64,000 nt of DNA from positions 124,001 through 188,000 of the forward strand of contig NZ_JAPVRC010000005.1 of the NCBI RefSeq assembly GCF_030345335.1, read 5' to 3'. Below the pieces are notes generated by a model that was given only the letters and a program-made list of their open reading frames with translations, was not told where the DNA came from and ran no database searches. Origin of the DNA: Halobacillus campisalis (lineage in GTDB: Bacteria > Bacillota > Bacilli > Bacillales > Halobacillaceae). Each line of letters begins with the position of its first letter. Within the stretch, counting starts at the first letter, position 1. Below, in pieces: positions 54,870 through 63,677 of the stretch. The position numbers and the translations under genes were made by a program.

Positions 54870-55126
54870 GACTCGCTTCACTTCGTTGTATTGCTTATGC
54901 GTACGGTCCTAGGCGCCCAGGATGGGGGTCAGGTCGACGTTGGCACAGGACGTGCCGGTTTTAGTCGATCTTCCTTTACCCCAGGCCGCTTCCGCTTTTC
55001 TTTCTGTCCAGCTGCAGGGGGCAGGCCTTCGCGTCATAAGCAATCTACCTCCATCAGGACAAAACACCTGATTGCGGCATCTTGCTTATGCGTTTCAGGC
55101 CTAATCGCCCCCCTGCGCTTTTCTTT
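54870..55126 (+). repeat. Family A hairpin repeat inside the riboflavin operon
   Basis: Third copy of the repeat found at 7064-7420. Hairpin 1 at 54932-54970: GGTCGAC/GTCGATC outside, GGCAC/GTGCC around AGGAC. Hairpin 2 at 55014-55116: GCAGGGGGC/GCCCCCCTGC, AGGCCT/AGGCCT, ATAAGCAA/TTGCTTAT and ATCAGG/CCTGAT. Stem sequences differ from the mmgA copy, but pairing is kept. It sits between ribBA and ribH, where the other rib genes are 2-16 bp apart. Confidence 0.85.
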
Positions 55127-56320
55127 CTAATAATGAAAGAGGTGGCCCATTTTGGATTGTTTGGTTTTAAGGTAGAGTTCGTTTTCTTTTCTGGATGGGG
55201 TTTCGATTGGAACTCTTTCTACGACTTCTAGGTCCCAGCCGCTTAATCCTGATATTTTCTTAGGGTTGTTTGTTAACAGCTTGATCTTGGATATTCCGAG
55301 TTCCCGTAATATTTGTGCTCCTACTCCGTAGTCACGGAGGTCGGGGCCGAAGCCTAATTTTTCGTTGGCTTCTACTGTATCTAACCCTTCCTCTTGCAGC
55401 TTATATGCAAACATTTTATTAACAAGACCGATACCTCGTCCTTCTTGTCTCATGTAAAGCAGAACTCCGCTGCCGTTCTCTGAGATTTGCCTTAATGCGT
55501 TATGAAGCTGCGGACCGCAGTCACAACGGTATGATCCGAACACATCTCCCGTTAAACATTCTGAGTGGACACGGACGAGTGTTGGTTCTCCAGGTTTGAT
55601 GTCCCCTTTGATTAAAGCGATGTGGTCTTTATGATCAATGTCATTTGAATAGGCGACAGCTCGGAAATCTCCGTATTCTGTAGGAAGCTGAATCTCTACT
55701 TCACGTTTTACGTGATCTTCATGGCGGTGACGGTATTGGATCAAATCAGCAATTGTAATCATCGGGATATCAAATTCATCGGCCATTTTTCTTAAGTCAG
55801 GCACTCTTGCCATCGTGCCGTCATCTTTAATGATTTCACATATGACCCCCGCTGGTTTGGATCCTGCTAAAACGGCCAGGTCGACGGCTGCTTCGGTATG
55901 TCCAGCTCTGCGAAGGACGCCTCCATCTTTAGCCACAAGCGGGAAGATGTGTCCAGGTTTTTGAAAATCTTCCTGGCTCGACTCAGGATTCAACAACTCT
56001 CGAATTGTTAATGCCCGTTCATCCGCAGATATACCGGTGGTTGTGTTTTTATGATCGATACTTACGGTAAAAGCAGTTTGATTGGGGTCGGTATTCGTTC
56101 CTACCATAGGAATGAGTTCCAGCTGTTCAGCGATTTCTCCTGTTACCGGGGCACACACCAGACCACGGCCGTGAGTGATCATGAAATTGATCATCTCCGT
56201 CGATGCATGCTCGGCCAGACCTATCAAATCCCCTTCATTCTCACGATCTTCGTCATCACATACAATAACCATTTTACCTTGTTTTAAACGCTCTATAGCT
56301 ATTTCAATTGAATCAAACAT
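55127..56320 (-). CDS. ribBA: Bifunctional 3,4-dihydroxy-2-butanone-4-phosphate synthase / GTP cyclohydrolase II
   Basis: Makes both precursors of riboflavin. 397 residues from the ATG at 56320, after GGAAGGAGC; the longer frame starts inside ribE. N-terminal DHBP synthase: [19 protein letters not shown] and [14 protein letters not shown]-terminal GTP cyclohydrolase II: zinc Cys in [19 protein letters not shown] and the arginine loop [12 protein letters not shown]. Both domains are intact. It starts 16 bp after ribE. Confidence 0.96.
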   Translation of the reverse strand: MFDSIEIAIERLKQGKMVIVCDDEDRENEGDLIGLAEHASTEMINFMITHGRGLVCAPVTGEIAEQLELIPMVGTNTDPNQTAFTVSIDHKNTTTGISADERALTIRELLNPESSQEDFQKPGHIFPLVAKDGGVLRRAGHTEAAVDLAVLAGSKPAGVICEIIKDDGTMARVPDLRKMADEFDIPMITIADLIQYRHRHEDHVKREVEIQLPTEYGDFRAVAYSNDIDHKDHIALIKGDIKPGEPTLVRVHSECLTGDVFGSYRCDCGPQLHNALRQISENGSGVLLYMRQEGRGIGLVNKMFAYKLQEEGLDTVEANEKLGFGPDLRDYGVGAQILRELGISKIKLLTNNPKKISGLSGWDLEVVERVPIETPSRKENELYLKTKQSKMGHLFHY

Positions 56321-56336
56321 AGTGCTGCTCCTTCCG

Positions 56337-56984
56337 TTAAGCAAATCCGTTTTCACTTAAAAATTCTTTGGTCATCTGCGATTTTTCGTCCGGCTCATCT
56401 TTCCCTAAAAAATGCGCTACGTACTTGCCAATCATATCGCACTCGATATTCACTCGATCTCCCGCTCCTTTATTCCCTAACACAGTGTGTTCCATCGTGT
56501 GAGGAATCAGGGAGATGGTTACCTTGTTCTCCTTCACTCCAAAAACGGTCAAGCTCGTTCCATCTACTGCAATCGATCCTTTATAAACGAAATATTTTAT
56601 AAGTTCATCCGGTAATTCAATTTCATAATAAACCGCATTGGATTCAGGCGTTTTATTGACGATCTGACCGGTTCCATCGATATGTCCGGAAACCAAATGA
56701 CCACCGAACCTGCCTCCTGCTGCCATGGCTCGCTCTAAATTGACAGGACTCCCTTGCTTCAGCTCGTTAAGGTTCGTAGCTCTAAAGGTTTCCGGCATCA
56801 CATCAAACTCAACACTTCGATCGGTATAGCTTGTGACTGTCAGACAAACGCCGTTAATGGATATGCTGTCTCCTAAATTCACATCGTCCAATATATCTTT
56901 CGCCTGAATGCTGATTTCTAGTGCTTCTGTTTTTGTTTTAATCCCTTTGACAGACCCTATCTCTTCAACGATTCCTGTAAACAT
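56337..56984 (-). CDS. ribE: Riboflavin synthase alpha chain
   Basis: Dismutates two lumazines to riboflavin. 215 residues made of two similar beta-barrel halves: [23 protein letters not shown] and the second-half equivalents HIDGTGQIV and [12 protein letters not shown]. The C-terminus [20 protein letters not shown] is the usual trimerising helix region. It follows ribD by two bases. Confidence 0.96.
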   Translation of the reverse strand: MFTGIVEEIGSVKGIKTKTEALEISIQAKDILDDVNLGDSISINGVCLTVTSYTDRSVEFDVMPETFRATNLNELKQGSPVNLERAMAAGGRFGGHLVSGHIDGTGQIVNKTPESNAVYYEIELPDELIKYFVYKGSIAVDGTSLTVFGVKENKVTISLIPHTMEHTVLGNKGAGDRVNIECDMIGKYVAHFLGKDEPDEKSQMTKEFLSENGFA

Positions 56985-56986
56985 AT

Positions 56987-58081
56987 TTACCCCTCCTTTT
57001 TAACTGCTATGATTTTCAAGTCGTCACCGATTTTTTCGCTCGATACAAACTCAAACCGGTCTATATTTTTCAAACTGCTGATTCCCTCTCCAGCGACGGA
57101 TGTGAGGGATTTCTCACCACCAATTACTTTCGGTGCCATATAGGTTATTACTTCATTTACGTGTCCTGATCTTACAAAAGCGTCAGCTACTGTGGCGCCC
57201 CCTTCAATTAACAGGGACGTGATTTTTTGTTCCCCTAAATAGTCTACGACCTCTTCTATATCGACCTTTTCTGATTGGAACTGGATGATATCTACATGAG
57301 AGAAATTTTGAAAAGGTGTGAGCTGCTCTTCTGTCACCCCAGCCCCTGTAAAAATCCAGGTTGGAGCTGATGGATCTTGAATGAGTTGGGCGGCAGGCGG
57401 AGTGCGTAAGTTCGTATCTAACACGATACGTACAGGGTTATCTCCTCCACCTTCCAGTCTGGTCGTCAATTTCGGATTATCCATCATCACCGTATTCACG
57501 CCAACGAGAATGGCAGCTGATTGATGGCGGTAGCGGTGTCCATCCAAACGTGCTTCTACTCCTGTAATCCACTGACTTTCACCAGTCGACGTAGCAATTT
57601 TTCCATCCATACTGATGGCTGACTTCAAGCGTACGTAAGGCCGTTTCGTCTGGATGAAGTGAAAAAAAGCACGGTTCAGCTGATCCGCTTTTTCTTTGAG
57701 AACAGCGGTTTTCACTTCAATGCCCGCTTCTTCCATCATTTGAATGCCGCGTCCGCTCACTTTCGGGTTGGGATCATGAGAAGCAATAATGGCTCGCTTT
57801 ATGCCAGCGTCAATGACGGCTTGGGCGCACGGAGGCGTCTGTCCGTAATGACTGCACGGCTCAAGTGTCACATAAATCTCAGCACCTTCCGCCTTCTCTC
57901 CTGCCATCTTTAGCGCGTGGACTTCTGCATGCGGCTCTCCTGCTTTGACATGGACGCCGAGACCGACCACTTGATTGGCGCGGACGACCACGGCAGCCAC
58001 CGATGGGTTCGGAGTTGTCTGCCCCACCGTTCCTTCCGCCATGGCAATCGCCATCTGCATATATTTTTCATCGCGGTCCAT
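56987..58081 (-). CDS. ribD: Bifunctional pyrimidine deaminase / reductase RibD
   Basis: Deaminates and reduces the GTP-derived pyrimidine. 364 residues from the ATG at 58081, which follows GAGGAGGG. Zinc deaminase domain: EPHAEVHAL with the catalytic Glu, and LEPCSHYGQTPPCAQAV. Reductase domain: YVRLKSAISMDGKIAT, GVNTVMMDNPKLTTR and SLLIEGGATVADAF. First gene of the operon; regulated by the FMN riboswitch and terminator in its leader. Confidence 0.96.
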   Translation of the reverse strand: MDRDEKYMQMAIAMAEGTVGQTTPNPSVAAVVVRANQVVGLGVHVKAGEPHAEVHALKMAGEKAEGAEIYVTLEPCSHYGQTPPCAQAVIDAGIKRAIIASHDPNPKVSGRGIQMMEEAGIEVKTAVLKEKADQLNRAFFHFIQTKRPYVRLKSAISMDGKIATSTGESQWITGVEARLDGHRYRHQSAAILVGVNTVMMDNPKLTTRLEGGGDNPVRIVLDTNLRTPPAAQLIQDPSAPTWIFTGAGVTEEQLTPFQNFSHVDIIQFQSEKVDIEEVVDYLGEQKITSLLIEGGATVADAFVRSGHVNEVITYMAPKVIGGEKSLTSVAGEGISSLKNIDRFEFVSSEKIGDDLKIIAVKKEG

Positions 58082-58114
58082 TTTATCCCTCCTCTTCATT
58101 TCCTTTTCCTATAC

Positions 58115-58150
58115 AAAAAAACCCTGAAGAAGATAGACTTCCCCAGGGTT
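58115..58150 (-). terminator. Riboswitch-controlled terminator before ribD
   Basis: On the minus strand AACCCTGGGGAAG pairs with CTTCTTCAGGGTT, then T7. It lies between the FMN aptamer and the ribD ribosome site, where FMN binding would favour termination. Confidence 0.85.
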
Positions 58151-58235
58151 GGTTTTACATGTAAATCAGCATAAAGGTACGCCAAATAAAGGATACAGAT
58201 TCAGAATTCCCCTGTACCTCAAGACGCGCTTCACT

Positions 58236-58377
58236 CCTTCTCCCATCCAGACTTTAACTGTCGGCTTTGGAATATACACCAAATCAGGGGGAAACGCATA
58301 ACTGCTGCTTCCCCGTCGCGGGCTCGGAACACAAGGTTCATTACCGCCGGCTGGGATTTTCACCCGACCCCGAAGGA
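58236..58377 (-). promoter_or_regulatory. FMN riboswitch (RFN element)
   Basis: On the minus strand the conserved aptamer parts are all present in order: CCTTCGGGG, GGGTGAAAATCCC, ACCGGCGGT, GAGCCCGCGA, GCCGACAGTTAAAGTCTGGA and GGGAGAAGG. About 140 bases, normal size. It lies between the ribD promoter and the terminator at 58115-58150. Lowers expression of the whole rib operon when FMN is plentiful. Confidence 0.97.
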
Positions 58378-58402
58378 CTTAATATTCTATTGTATTACTC
58401 TT

Positions 58403-58431
58403 AATATATATGAAATGTGAGGAAGTCGCAA
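58403..58431 (-). promoter_or_regulatory. SigA promoter of the riboflavin operon
   Basis: On the minus strand TTGCGA, a 17-bp spacer and TATATT, ending 26 bp before the riboswitch aptamer. Confidence 0.65.
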
Positions 58432-58554
58432 TCCTTTAGGTTTGCATACATATCGTTCCGCTGAAATTTGAAGTTTGTGTCGAAGCCGATCCTAAAGTCA
58501 TCTCTCCAAATCATGTATTTGATTAGTCGAAATTATATATTGTATTAAAAATCA

Positions 58555-58806
58555 TTAAGTATTCTCACGTGCATTTAAAGTCTGATTTTTTCTATCATTA
58601 TTGATAGCTTTATCAAGCTTATCAACATAGAATAACCACATGATGTTCATGATAAAAGAGTAAATAGCAATAACGGATAAAGTGTCAGGTATCGAGGCGG
58701 CAACGGGGTTCCCTCTAAAAAATTGTATGGCTGTATATCCCAAAAAATAGAGCAATGGAGTTCCTAAATGAAAGTAGGCGTAGATCAATTTCTTAGGATC
58801 CTTCAT
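58555..58806 (-). CDS. Small membrane protein
   Basis: 83 residues from the ATG at 58806; an earlier ATG overlaps the ribosome site AGGGAGG. Two hydrophobic helices (LIYAYFHLGTPLLYFLGYTAI and TLSVIAIYSFIMNIMWLFYV) and a charged C-terminus. No family recognised. It stands alone between the riboflavin leader and a long AT-rich gap. Confidence 0.65.
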   Translation of the reverse strand: MKDPKKLIYAYFHLGTPLLYFLGYTAIQFFRGNPVAASIPDTLSVIAIYSFIMNIMWLFYVDKLDKAINNDRKNQTLNARENT

Positions 58807-58830
58807 TTTATTTTTTTCCTCCCTGTTCAT

Positions 58831-59277
58831 TCACGGTATGATAAAATCTGCGGCATTCACTGTAACGTTATTGTTTCACAATAGTTTCACCTCTTAAAGC
58901 AATTTTCCAGTTGATTTCTAAGCTTTCGTTGACACTCTTCCTTAGAACTTTTATATGATGTTATATAATTACCATCCACTTTCCTGGTTTTAACGGTACA
59001 CAGGACAAACATGAAGTTAAAAATCACCTTAAACTTCCTTTTAATTTTCATAAGAAAATGATTGAATAATACAGCAGGTATCTCGAAGGCTTGTTTTCAG
59101 GATAACCGGGGTTCCTATATAAACTTAATAATGGAACTTATTCTCACACAAAAATCTAACAAAGCCAGATTAAAAAACATTAAAAACGTCCAATCAACAT
59201 ATGTAAACACGCCATAGTATAGTACTAAAGAAACGAGGATTCAGTTTCTTTAATTATACTAAAAGGAGTGGTTATGA
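58831..59277. other. AT-rich non-coding stretch
   Basis: No gene longer than the small peptide that follows. It presumably holds the promoter of the YjcZ-type gene, which I could not place. Confidence 0.4.
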
Positions 59278-59373
59278 ATGTCCTACGGATATGGCGGCGG
59301 CTTTGCCTTGCTCGTTGTGTTGTTCATTCTTTTGATCATTATTGGAGCTAGTTATGGTGGCTACGGTTATTAA
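59278..59373 (+). CDS. YjcZ-family sporulation peptide
   Basis: A 31-residue gene beginning MSYGYGGGFALLVVLFILLI and ending SYGGYGY, after AAAAGGAGTGG. One hydrophobic helix between two Tyr/Gly-rich ends is the hallmark of the YjcZ/YczN family of small sporulation-associated proteins. Its own terminator follows at 59397. Too short for most gene callers. Confidence 0.85.
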   Translation: MSYGYGGGFALLVVLFILLIIIGASYGGYGY

Positions 59374-59396
59374 TTAACCCCCTATTAGATCACTGA

Positions 59397-59439
59397 CTGT
59401 CCCCGAGGGATTTCCTTCGGGGACAGTTGTCTTTATTTT
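59397..59439 (+). terminator. Terminator of the YjcZ-type gene
   Basis: CTGTCCCCGA pairs with TCGGGGACAG (wobble and bulge near the loop), followed by TTGTCTTTATTTT. Confidence 0.8.
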
Positions 59440-59480
59440 GAACTGCTTGCTTTTTTAATTGGACAACCCTCCGGCGTACA

Positions 59481-59512
59481 AATAACCCTCCAGACTAAAC
59501 TGAAGGGTTATT
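59481..59512 (-). terminator. Terminator of the Y-family polymerase gene
   Basis: On the minus strand AATAACCCTTC pairs with GAGGGTTATT, then TTGT. Located three bases beyond the stop codon. Confidence 0.6.
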
Positions 59513-59515
59513 AAT

Positions 59516-60772
59516 CTAAGCAAAATGCCCACCGATTTTCTTGCTGCGTTCTGGCGTAATCCCTGCATCCGTAAAACTGCTCGCTCTCAAAATCGCGGTC
59601 GACCCGTACTTGTCGCGAATCTCATCCATTACAATCCCTACATCCTTTTTCTTCGGCCGATCATCGAATAATGTCAGCTGGGTAGCGATGTCTTCATCTA
59701 AATTCGTAAGGGTCACACTCGTTCTCCGTATTTTGCTTTCTCCATCATAAAACGTACGGAACAACCGCATGCATAAATGATACATATCCATTGTTATATT
59801 CGTCGGAAGATCCATGGACATCGATCGGCTGAACCCCCCTCCTCCTTCGCTTGAGTAGGAGACCGACAGATGAACAGTCCTTCCTGCTTGTTTGTCTCTT
59901 CTTGCGCGCCGACAGGCTTCTTCACATAAATCAAGGATGACCGTCGGCAACTCTTCGCCTGTGTAATCACGAAGAAGGGTGACGCCATGTCCGTAACCTT
60001 TCTGTTCGCTTTTAGTAAAATCTCCAAGGACAGGGCTTAAATCAACACCCCATGCGTGCCAGTGCAGCTGTTCACCAATGATTCCATAATGCTTTTTCAT
60101 ATATTTGAGCGGGTATTCGGCAAGCTGGCCGAGCCTTACAATTCCGAGTCTGTTCAAGTTGCGCATCATCCGCGAACCGATGCCCCAAATATCTTCAATC
60201 GGAGTAGGCCACAATAACTTCTGTACATCTTCATATCGACACTCAGCTATCCCATTGGCAGCCTTTTTTGCGTGGATATCCATAACGACTTTAGCTAAAA
60301 ATTTGTTATCTCCGATGCCGATGACACACTCGATGCCGAATTGGTCCCGGATATTATCCTGAATCATCCGGGCGATGTCAGCCGGTGATCCATACAACTT
60401 TTCCAGGCCATCAATTGTCACCCACAACTCATCGACGGAATACACGTGAATCGCCTCAGGCGGTACATAGCTCATCATCATTTTGGTAATTTCTACAGAC
60501 ACCTCTAAATAATCACCCATATGTGCTTGAGCAATTACAATATCGGGGTCTTTCGGCAATTCAAAGAAACGGCTGACATTACTTATTCCATGCTTTTTCT
60601 TTAAAGCGGGAGATGCAGCCAGCACAATGCTTCCACTTCGATTCGGATCGCCGACCACTGCCAGTAAAGCCTTTGTCGGATCCAGCCCCCGTCTCGTGCA
60701 TTCTACACTTGCGTAAAAGGAACGCATATCGATACACAGCACATCATGCCGAGGATAACTTGAATAATCCAT
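59516..60772 (-). CDS. uvrX: Y-family DNA polymerase, UvrX/YqjW type
   Basis: Translesion polymerase of the SOS response. 418 residues from the ATG at 60772, after GGAGTGGTG. Palm motifs CIDMRSFYASVECTRRG and YSVDELWVTIDG hold the three acidic metal ligands; GIECVIGIGDNKFLAKVVMD and IEDIWGIGSRMMRNLNRLGI (helix-hairpin-helix) follow; the little-finger domain has GVTLLRDYTGEELPTVI. DIATQLTLFDD near the end is a beta-clamp-binding type motif. A YolD gene normally sits beside it; here the YolD homologue is at 18832. Confidence 0.92.
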   Translation of the reverse strand: MDYSSYPRHDVLCIDMRSFYASVECTRRGLDPTKALLAVVGDPNRSGSIVLAASPALKKKHGISNVSRFFELPKDPDIVIAQAHMGDYLEVSVEITKMMMSYVPPEAIHVYSVDELWVTIDGLEKLYGSPADIARMIQDNIRDQFGIECVIGIGDNKFLAKVVMDIHAKKAANGIAECRYEDVQKLLWPTPIEDIWGIGSRMMRNLNRLGIVRLGQLAEYPLKYMKKHYGIIGEQLHWHAWGVDLSPVLGDFTKSEQKGYGHGVTLLRDYTGEELPTVILDLCEEACRRARRDKQAGRTVHLSVSYSSEGGGGFSRSMSMDLPTNITMDMYHLCMRLFRTFYDGESKIRRTSVTLTNLDEDIATQLTLFDDRPKKKDVGIVMDEIRDKYGSTAILRASSFTDAGITPERSKKIGGHFA

Positions 60773-60790
60773 TATCACCACTCCAAATTA

Positions 60791-60804
60791 CGAACGTTTG
60801 TTCT
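60791..60804 (-). promoter_or_regulatory. LexA (DinR) box and -10 of the Y-family polymerase gene
   Basis: CGAACGTTTGTTCT fits the SOS box CGAAC-N4-GTTCG with a mismatch only in the last base. On the minus strand TATAAT ends two bases before it, so LexA would overlap the promoter. It is 19 bp before the ATG. Confidence 0.8.
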
Positions 60805-60976
60805 TATTATACCCGGTAACCTCTCTTCTGAAAAGTGACGATTTTATCCAAGTAAGGAAAGACCATAAATTCCGCCGTACTTCCCTCAGTAGCGAAGGAT
60901 TTTGTACAGATTCATTCCCCGCTAAAGAAAAAAATCTATTGCCAACCCTTATGTAATCATTTATGATATGAATCAA

Positions 60977-60990
60977 CGAAAACGTTTGCA
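60977..60990 (+). promoter_or_regulatory. cre / LacI-type operator upstream of the alpha-glucosidase operon
   Basis: CGAAAACGTTTGCA matches the cre consensus at 12 of 14 positions and is nearly palindromic about AACGTT. It lies about 115 bp upstream of the first gene. CcpA or a maltose-type LacI repressor could bind. Confidence 0.5.
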
Positions 60991-61103
60991 CAAGTTAGTA
61001 ATTTGATACGTAATCCCTTCACCATTAACTTGAAAGGCAAGCGATTTATGAACCTAAAGCGGACGTGGTAAATTAAGAAATCCAAAAAGCAGGGGCTAAA
61101 CAA

Positions 61104-61892
61104 ATGAGACTGTTAACGTTGAATGTGCACGCATGGCAGGAAGAAAAACAACTAGATAAAATCCTAGGTCTTGCTGAAGTCATCCACGAAAAACGATATG
61201 ATGTCATTGCTCTTCAAGAGGTAAACCAGCATCAAGACAGTCCTTTGGTTTATAAGGACATCAAGCAGGATAATTACGGGCTTGTACTGCTTGAAAAGCT
61301 GAAGCATCTTGGCAGTGATGATTATGAACTTCACTGGGATATCTCCCACATAGGTTACGAAGTGTATGAAGAGGGTATTGCTTTGTTAACGCGTCACCCC
61401 GTTGATCAAGTGCATAAGTTTTATATTACGTCATCAAATCGTATCGAATTTTGGAAATCAAGAAAAATTGTCGGAGCTACTTTAACTATCGACGGCTCCT
61501 CTCTTTCTTTCTATTCTTGTCATTTAGGGTGGTGGGGCGATGCAGACGAACCTTACGAACGGCAAATCAACCAGTTAGTGCAAACGGTCTCCTCCCCTGC
61601 TTTTTTAATGGGAGATTTCAATGCTGCAGACAGCCAGAGGAACGAAGGATATGATTATTTGAAAAGCAAAGGATTTATGGATGCTCATGAAACAGCCCAT
61701 AAAACTTTTGGTTCATGTACAATAGAAGGAAAGATTGCCGGATGGGACAAAAATTCATCCGATTTGAAGATCGACCATATTTTCACAAACGACCAGGTTG
61801 ATGTCAGTCAATCTTCCGTCATTTTTAATGGAAAGTATGAGCCTGTCGTGTCGGACCATTATGGTTTAGAAATCGAATGCTATAAAAAGTGA
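61104..61892 (+). CDS. Endonuclease/exonuclease/phosphatase-family hydrolase
   Basis: 262 residues. LRLLTLNVHAW near the start, IALQEVNQHQ with the metal-binding Glu, FYSCHLGWW, FLMGDFNAADSQ and DLKIDHIFTN plus VSDHYGLEIE near the end are the ordered motifs of the DNase I-like fold. No signal peptide, so it acts in the cytoplasm. It lies four bases before the alpha-glucosidase gene, and this pairing suggests a sugar-phosphate or phosphodiester substrate linked to glucoside use; the true substrate is unknown. Confidence 0.87.
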   Translation: MRLLTLNVHAWQEEKQLDKILGLAEVIHEKRYDVIALQEVNQHQDSPLVYKDIKQDNYGLVLLEKLKHLGSDDYELHWDISHIGYEVYEEGIALLTRHPVDQVHKFYITSSNRIEFWKSRKIVGATLTIDGSSLSFYSCHLGWWGDADEPYERQINQLVQTVSSPAFLMGDFNAADSQRNEGYDYLKSKGFMDAHETAHKTFGSCTIEGKIAGWDKNSSDLKIDHIFTNDQVDVSQSSVIFNGKYEPVVSDHYGLEIECYKK

Positions 61893-61902
61893 GGTAATGA
61901 TA

Positions 61903-63558
61903 TTGGAAAAAGTTTGGTGGAAAGAAGCTGTCGGTTACCAGGTATATCCAAGAAGTTTCCAGGATTCTGATGGAGACGGGATTGGAGATTTACAAGGTAT
62001 GATTGAACGTTTAGATTACTTAAAAGATCTCGGCATCGACTTTATCTGGATCTGTCCTATGTATAAGTCACCTAAAGATGATAACGGCTATGACATTTCA
62101 GATTATCAGGATATTTTAGAAGAATTCGGGACAATGGAAGATTTCGATCAGCTGTTAAAAGAAGTTCATAAGCGTGACATGAAACTGATCATAGATCTCG
62201 TGCTTAACCATACGAGTGACGAACACCCATGGTTCATCGAATCTCGTTCGTCTAAGGATAACCCTAAACGGGATTGGTACATTTGGCGGGATGGGAAAAA
62301 CGGCAAAGAACCAAATAACTGGGAAAGTATTTTCGAAGGATCTGCCTGGCAATATGATAAGAAAACGGAGCAGTATTATCTCCACCTTTTTTCTAAAAAG
62401 CAGCCCGACTTGAACTGGGAAAATGAAGAGGTTCGCCAGGTCCTTTACGATACTGTCAATTGGTGGCTCGATAAAGGCATTGACGGCTTCCGAATCGACG
62501 CCATCAGCCACATTAAAAAACGCGCCGGGTTACCTGATCTTCCAAATCCTAATGACAAACCATATGTTACTTCCTTTCAAATGCATATGAACCAGGAAGG
62601 CATCCATGAATTTTTACAAGAGTTCAAGGACGAAACCTACGGCAAATACGATGCTTTAACGATCGGAGAAGCTAACGGTGTAAGTGCGGAAGAAGCGGAC
62701 CAGTGGGTCGGGGATCAAGGAAAAATGGATATGGTCTTTCAATTTGAGCATCTGGACCTCTGGGATCAAGACGCGGAACAGCAACTCGATGTTGTAGGTT
62801 TGAAAAAAGCGCTCACCCGCTGGCAGAAAGCGCTCGAAGGCGACGGCTGGAATGCATTGTTCGTGGAGAACCATGATAAAGCACGCGTTGTTTCCACCTG
62901 GGGCGATGATGAAGATTATTGGTATGAGAGCGCCACTTCTTTAGCCACCATGTACTTTCTCATGCAGGGAACTCCTTTCATTTACCAGGGGCAGGAAATC
63001 GGCATGACGAACATTGAACTCCCATCCATCGAAGATTATGATGATGTAGCCGCAAAGAACCTTTATACTACAAAAAAAGCTGAAGGGCTGAGTCACGACG
63101 AAATCATGTCTATCCTATGGACGACGTCCCGCGATAATAGCCGGACCCCTATGCAGTGGAGTGATGAAGCACAGGCTGGATTCACTACCGGTCAACCGTG
63201 GATGAAGATCAATCCGAATTACAAGCAGGTCAATGTCGCTCGCCAGCAAAAAGAGAATGATTCCATTCTGGCCCATTACAAGCGATTAATCCAGTTGAAG
63301 AAAGACTATGAACTGTTCACGTATGGTCCTTACGATCTGCTGATGCCTGAGGATTTGCAAATTTATGCTTATACTCGTACGTACGAAGGAAAAACCGCTC
63401 TTATCATTACGAATTTAACAGACGTAGAAGCTACTTTTACGAGCGATTACACGCTGAAACAAGATCAGCTTCTATTAGCTAACAAAAAGCTTTCAGACGA
63501 AAAAGATACGAAGACCCTTCACCTTGCACCATATGAAGCCCGCGTCTATCTTTTTTAA
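61903..63558 (+). CDS. GH13 alpha-glucosidase (MalL-like)
   Basis: 551 residues from a TTG at 61903 spaced eight bases from GAGG; an ATG two codons earlier is too close to it. GH13 subfamily 31: Ca-site DSDGDGIGDLQG, region I DLVLNHTSDEHPW, nucleophile Asp199 in GFRIDAISH, acid/base Glu256 in TIGEANG, and FVENHDKARV. Splits small alpha-glucosides inside the cell. Ala follows the nucleophile, where oligo-1,6-glucosidases usually have Val, which suggests a preference for alpha-1,4 substrates such as maltose; this is inference. Confidence 0.92.
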   Translation: MEKVWWKEAVGYQVYPRSFQDSDGDGIGDLQGMIERLDYLKDLGIDFIWICPMYKSPKDDNGYDISDYQDILEEFGTMEDFDQLLKEVHKRDMKLIIDLVLNHTSDEHPWFIESRSSKDNPKRDWYIWRDGKNGKEPNNWESIFEGSAWQYDKKTEQYYLHLFSKKQPDLNWENEEVRQVLYDTVNWWLDKGIDGFRIDAISHIKKRAGLPDLPNPNDKPYVTSFQMHMNQEGIHEFLQEFKDETYGKYDALTIGEANGVSAEEADQWVGDQGKMDMVFQFEHLDLWDQDAEQQLDVVGLKKALTRWQKALEGDGWNALFVENHDKARVVSTWGDDEDYWYESATSLATMYFLMQGTPFIYQGQEIGMTNIELPSIEDYDDVAAKNLYTTKKAEGLSHDEIMSILWTTSRDNSRTPMQWSDEAQAGFTTGQPWMKINPNYKQVNVARQQKENDSILAHYKRLIQLKKDYELFTYGPYDLLMPEDLQIYAYTRTYEGKTALIITNLTDVEATFTSDYTLKQDQLLLANKKLSDEKDTKTLHLAPYEARVYLF

Positions 63559-63566
63559 TATAATGA

Positions 63567-63616
63567 AGCTGGCCCAAAAGTCTAGGAGATTAGACTTTTG
63601 GGCCAGCTCTTTTTTC
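63567..63616 (+). terminator. Terminator of the alpha-glucosidase operon
   Basis: AGCTGGCCCAAAAGTCTA at 63567 pairs perfectly over 18 bp with its complement at 63591, then T6. The sequence CCCA.AAGTCTA is shared with the terminator at 48561. Confidence 0.9.
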
Positions 63617-63677
63617 TATACAAGGTCTATAAAACCTTCCTAACTTGGAAGGTCAGTTTCAGTATTTTTATTTGGAA

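Noticed and set aside
60788-60991. A 67-codon minus-strand frame upstream of the Y-family polymerase
   Set aside because: It spans the polymerase promoter and LexA box, has no ribosome site, and resembles nothing known to me.
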